NCBI GenBank assembly: GCA_001314625.1
Contig: LJSH01000001.1
Coordinates: forward strand, 310,001 to 374,000
Length of the DNA stretch: 64,000 nucleotides
Direction: 5' to 3'
Source: Oceanicaulis sp. HLUCCA04
Lineage (GTDB): Bacteria; Pseudomonadota; Alphaproteobacteria; Caulobacterales; Maricaulaceae
The notes under the pieces are model-generated. The model worked only from the letters and a program-made list of their open reading frames with translations. It was not told where the DNA came from and did no database searches. The position numbers and the translations under genes were made by a program. Positions 63,073-64,000 of the stretch are shown here, piece after piece. Position 1 is the stretch's first letter; the number at the start of each line of letters is the position of its first letter.

Positions 63073-64000
63073 ATGCGCACCTTCGCCACTGCCGCCGCTC
63101 TTGCTGCCGCGATAACCCTGCCTGCCCTGGCGCAGGAGGATATGAGTGCCGCGCTGCAATCGGACTGGGATGGGCATCTGCGCCCGCTCTACGAGCATTT
63201 CCATGCCAATCCGGAACTGTCCTTCATGGAGGTGGAAACGGCGGCGCGCCTGGCCAGCGAGCTGCGCGATGCCGGTTATGAGGTGACGGAGAATGTCGGG
63301 CGCACCGGTGTGGTGGCGGTGATGGAAAACGGGGAAGGGCCGGTCGTGCTGATGCGCGCGGACATGGACGCCCTGCCCATGCGCGAACAGACCGGGCTGG
63401 ACTATGCCTCCACCGTCATGGACGAAGACCGGATGGGCAATGAGTTTCCTGTCATGCACGCCTGCGCCCATGACACCCACATGACGGCGCTGGTCGGCGC
63501 GGCGCGCTGGATGGCGGACAACCGCGATGCCTGGTCGGGCACGCTGGTGCTGATCGGTCAGCCGGCAGAGGAGGTGGGGCTTGGCGCCTATGCCATGCTG
63601 GAAGAAGGGCTCTATGAGCGCTTCCCCACGCCAGACGCGGTAGTCTCCCACCATACTTGGGGTTATGTGCCCGCCGGGCAGATACGTTACGTGCCGGGCT
63701 TTGCCATGGCCAATGTCGACACGGTCGATCTGCGCATCCGGGGCGTTGGCGCACACGGGGCATCGCCGCATCTGGGCCGTGATCCGGTCGTGCTCGGCTC
63801 ACAGATCGTGATGGCCCTGCAAACACTGGTCAGCCGCGAACTGTCGCCGTTTGATACCGGCGTGGTGACGGTCGGCGCGTTCAATGCGGGTACCAAACAC
63901 AATATCATCTCCGACGAAGCGCATCTGCAAATCACCGTGCGCTCCTACACAGACGAGGTGCGCGAACGTCTGCTGTCCGGCATCGAGCGGATTGCGCGCG
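63073..64000 (+). CDS. Secreted M20-family amidohydrolase/metallopeptidase, N-terminal part (runs off window)
   Basis: The frame is open from the ATG at 63073 to the end of the window (309 codons seen). A Sec signal peptide (MRTFATAAALAAAITLPALA) shows export. The mature part matches M20D amidohydrolases (hippurate or IAA-amino-acid hydrolase type): HANPELSFMEVETAARL, VLMRADMDALPM, MHACAHDTHMTALVG and IGQPAEEVGLGA contain the metal ligands, and VDLRIRGVGAHGASPH begins the dimerisation domain. The usual HACGHD reads HACAHD. The likely substrate is a periplasmic N-acyl amino acid or peptide. Confidence 0.9.
   Translation, partial: MRTFATAAALAAAITLPALAQEDMSAALQSDWDGHLRPLYEHFHANPELSFMEVETAARLASELRDAGYEVTENVGRTGVVAVMENGEGPVVLMRADMDALPMREQTGLDYASTVMDEDRMGNEFPVMHACAHDTHMTALVGAARWMADNRDAWSGTLVLIGQPAEEVGLGAYAMLEEGLYERFPTPDAVVSHHTWGYVPAGQIRYVPGFAMANVDTVDLRIRGVGAHGASPHLGRDPVVLGSQIVMALQTLVSRELSPFDTGVVTVGAFNAGTKHNIISDEAHLQITVRSYTDEVRERLLSGIERIAR

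Noticed and set aside
1-64000. CRISPR arrays, rRNA operon, insertion sequences, prophage or toxin-antitoxin modules
   Set aside because: No regularly spaced repeats, rRNA sequence, transposase, integrase or phage structural genes were found in any frame I examined.

Overview
The window reads as chromosomal DNA of a GC-rich alphaproteobacterium close to the Caulobacterales/Maricaulales (Hyphomonadaceae- or Maricaulaceae-like). The signs are an ALAS-type hemA (Shemin pathway), a MucR/Ros regulator, MotB without MotA, the order rpoZ-rsh-pyrE-pdxJ-acpS-rnc-era-recO, the order nrdR-rib genes-nusB-thiL, the order bamE / cytochrome bc1 chaperone / plsX-fabH-ihfA-merR, and frequent GTG/TTG starts with 1-4 bp gene overlaps. 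Coding density is very high. I see no rRNA, CRISPR array, insertion sequence, prophage or intact mobile element. One tRNA gene (tRNA-Pro, anticodon GGG) is present.

Layout. 1-3.4 kb: partial lytic transglycosylase, dapA-smpB, family 5 uracil-DNA glycosylase, NYN-domain protein. 3.5-10.1 kb: folK, then an operon-like run rpoZ, rsh (ppGpp), pyrE, pdxJ, acpS, rnc, era. 10.1-15.1 kb: recO, parC and a lemA/M48 protease pair, interrupted by two GC-rich palindromic intergenic repeats. 15.1-21.5 kb, mostly minus strand: AI-2E-type permease, a three-gene TRAP transporter with a Tat-type binding protein, bpt, motB. 21.6-31.4 kb: flavin reductase, a beta-hydroxyacid dehydrogenase, a TRIC-type channel, hemB, a valine-catabolic trio (acyl-CoA dehydrogenase, 3-hydroxyisobutyryl-CoA hydrolase, mmsB), hemA, a small DUF6898 gene, mucR, glyA. 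31.4-36.8 kb: nrdR, a riboflavin operon with two domain anomalies, nusB, thiL and an unknown exported protein. 36.9-46.8 kb: hppA, bamE, bc1 chaperone, plsX, fabH, ihfA, a MerR regulator, tRNA-Pro, metC, an orphan AapJ-like binding protein, cysK. 55.7-64 kb: kdsA, hldE, DUF3089, DUF502, recG, an acyltransferase, and a partial secreted M20 amidohydrolase.

The most interesting region is 46.85-55.63 kb. Two inward-facing gene sets converge near 50.62 kb. The plus-strand set is a ChrR-like cupin protein, DUF6134, a FeS-cluster (6-4)-type photolyase/cryptochrome and a short-chain dehydrogenase. The minus-strand set is a class I photolyase, an FAD amine oxidase, DUF1365 and a cyclopropane-fatty-acid-type methyltransferase. 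Upstream of each set I find the hexamer TGATCC followed after exactly 18 bases by a TA-rich -10-like element, matching the form of RpoE/ChrR (ECF11) promoters known from Rhodobacter. The whole block therefore looks like a compact singlet-oxygen/light-damage regulon. Its ChrR-like protein has lost the zinc ligands of the anti-sigma domain but keeps all ligands of the C-terminal cupin site, and no sigma factor gene lies beside it.

Other anomalies include a RibD that is only the reductase domain, a RibBA whose GTP cyclohydrolase II half lacks its zinc cysteines, a MucR whose zinc-finger histidines are tyrosines, an intrinsic terminator that doubles as the end of an opposing gene, and four convergent gene pairs that share a CTAG tetranucleotide as both stop codons.
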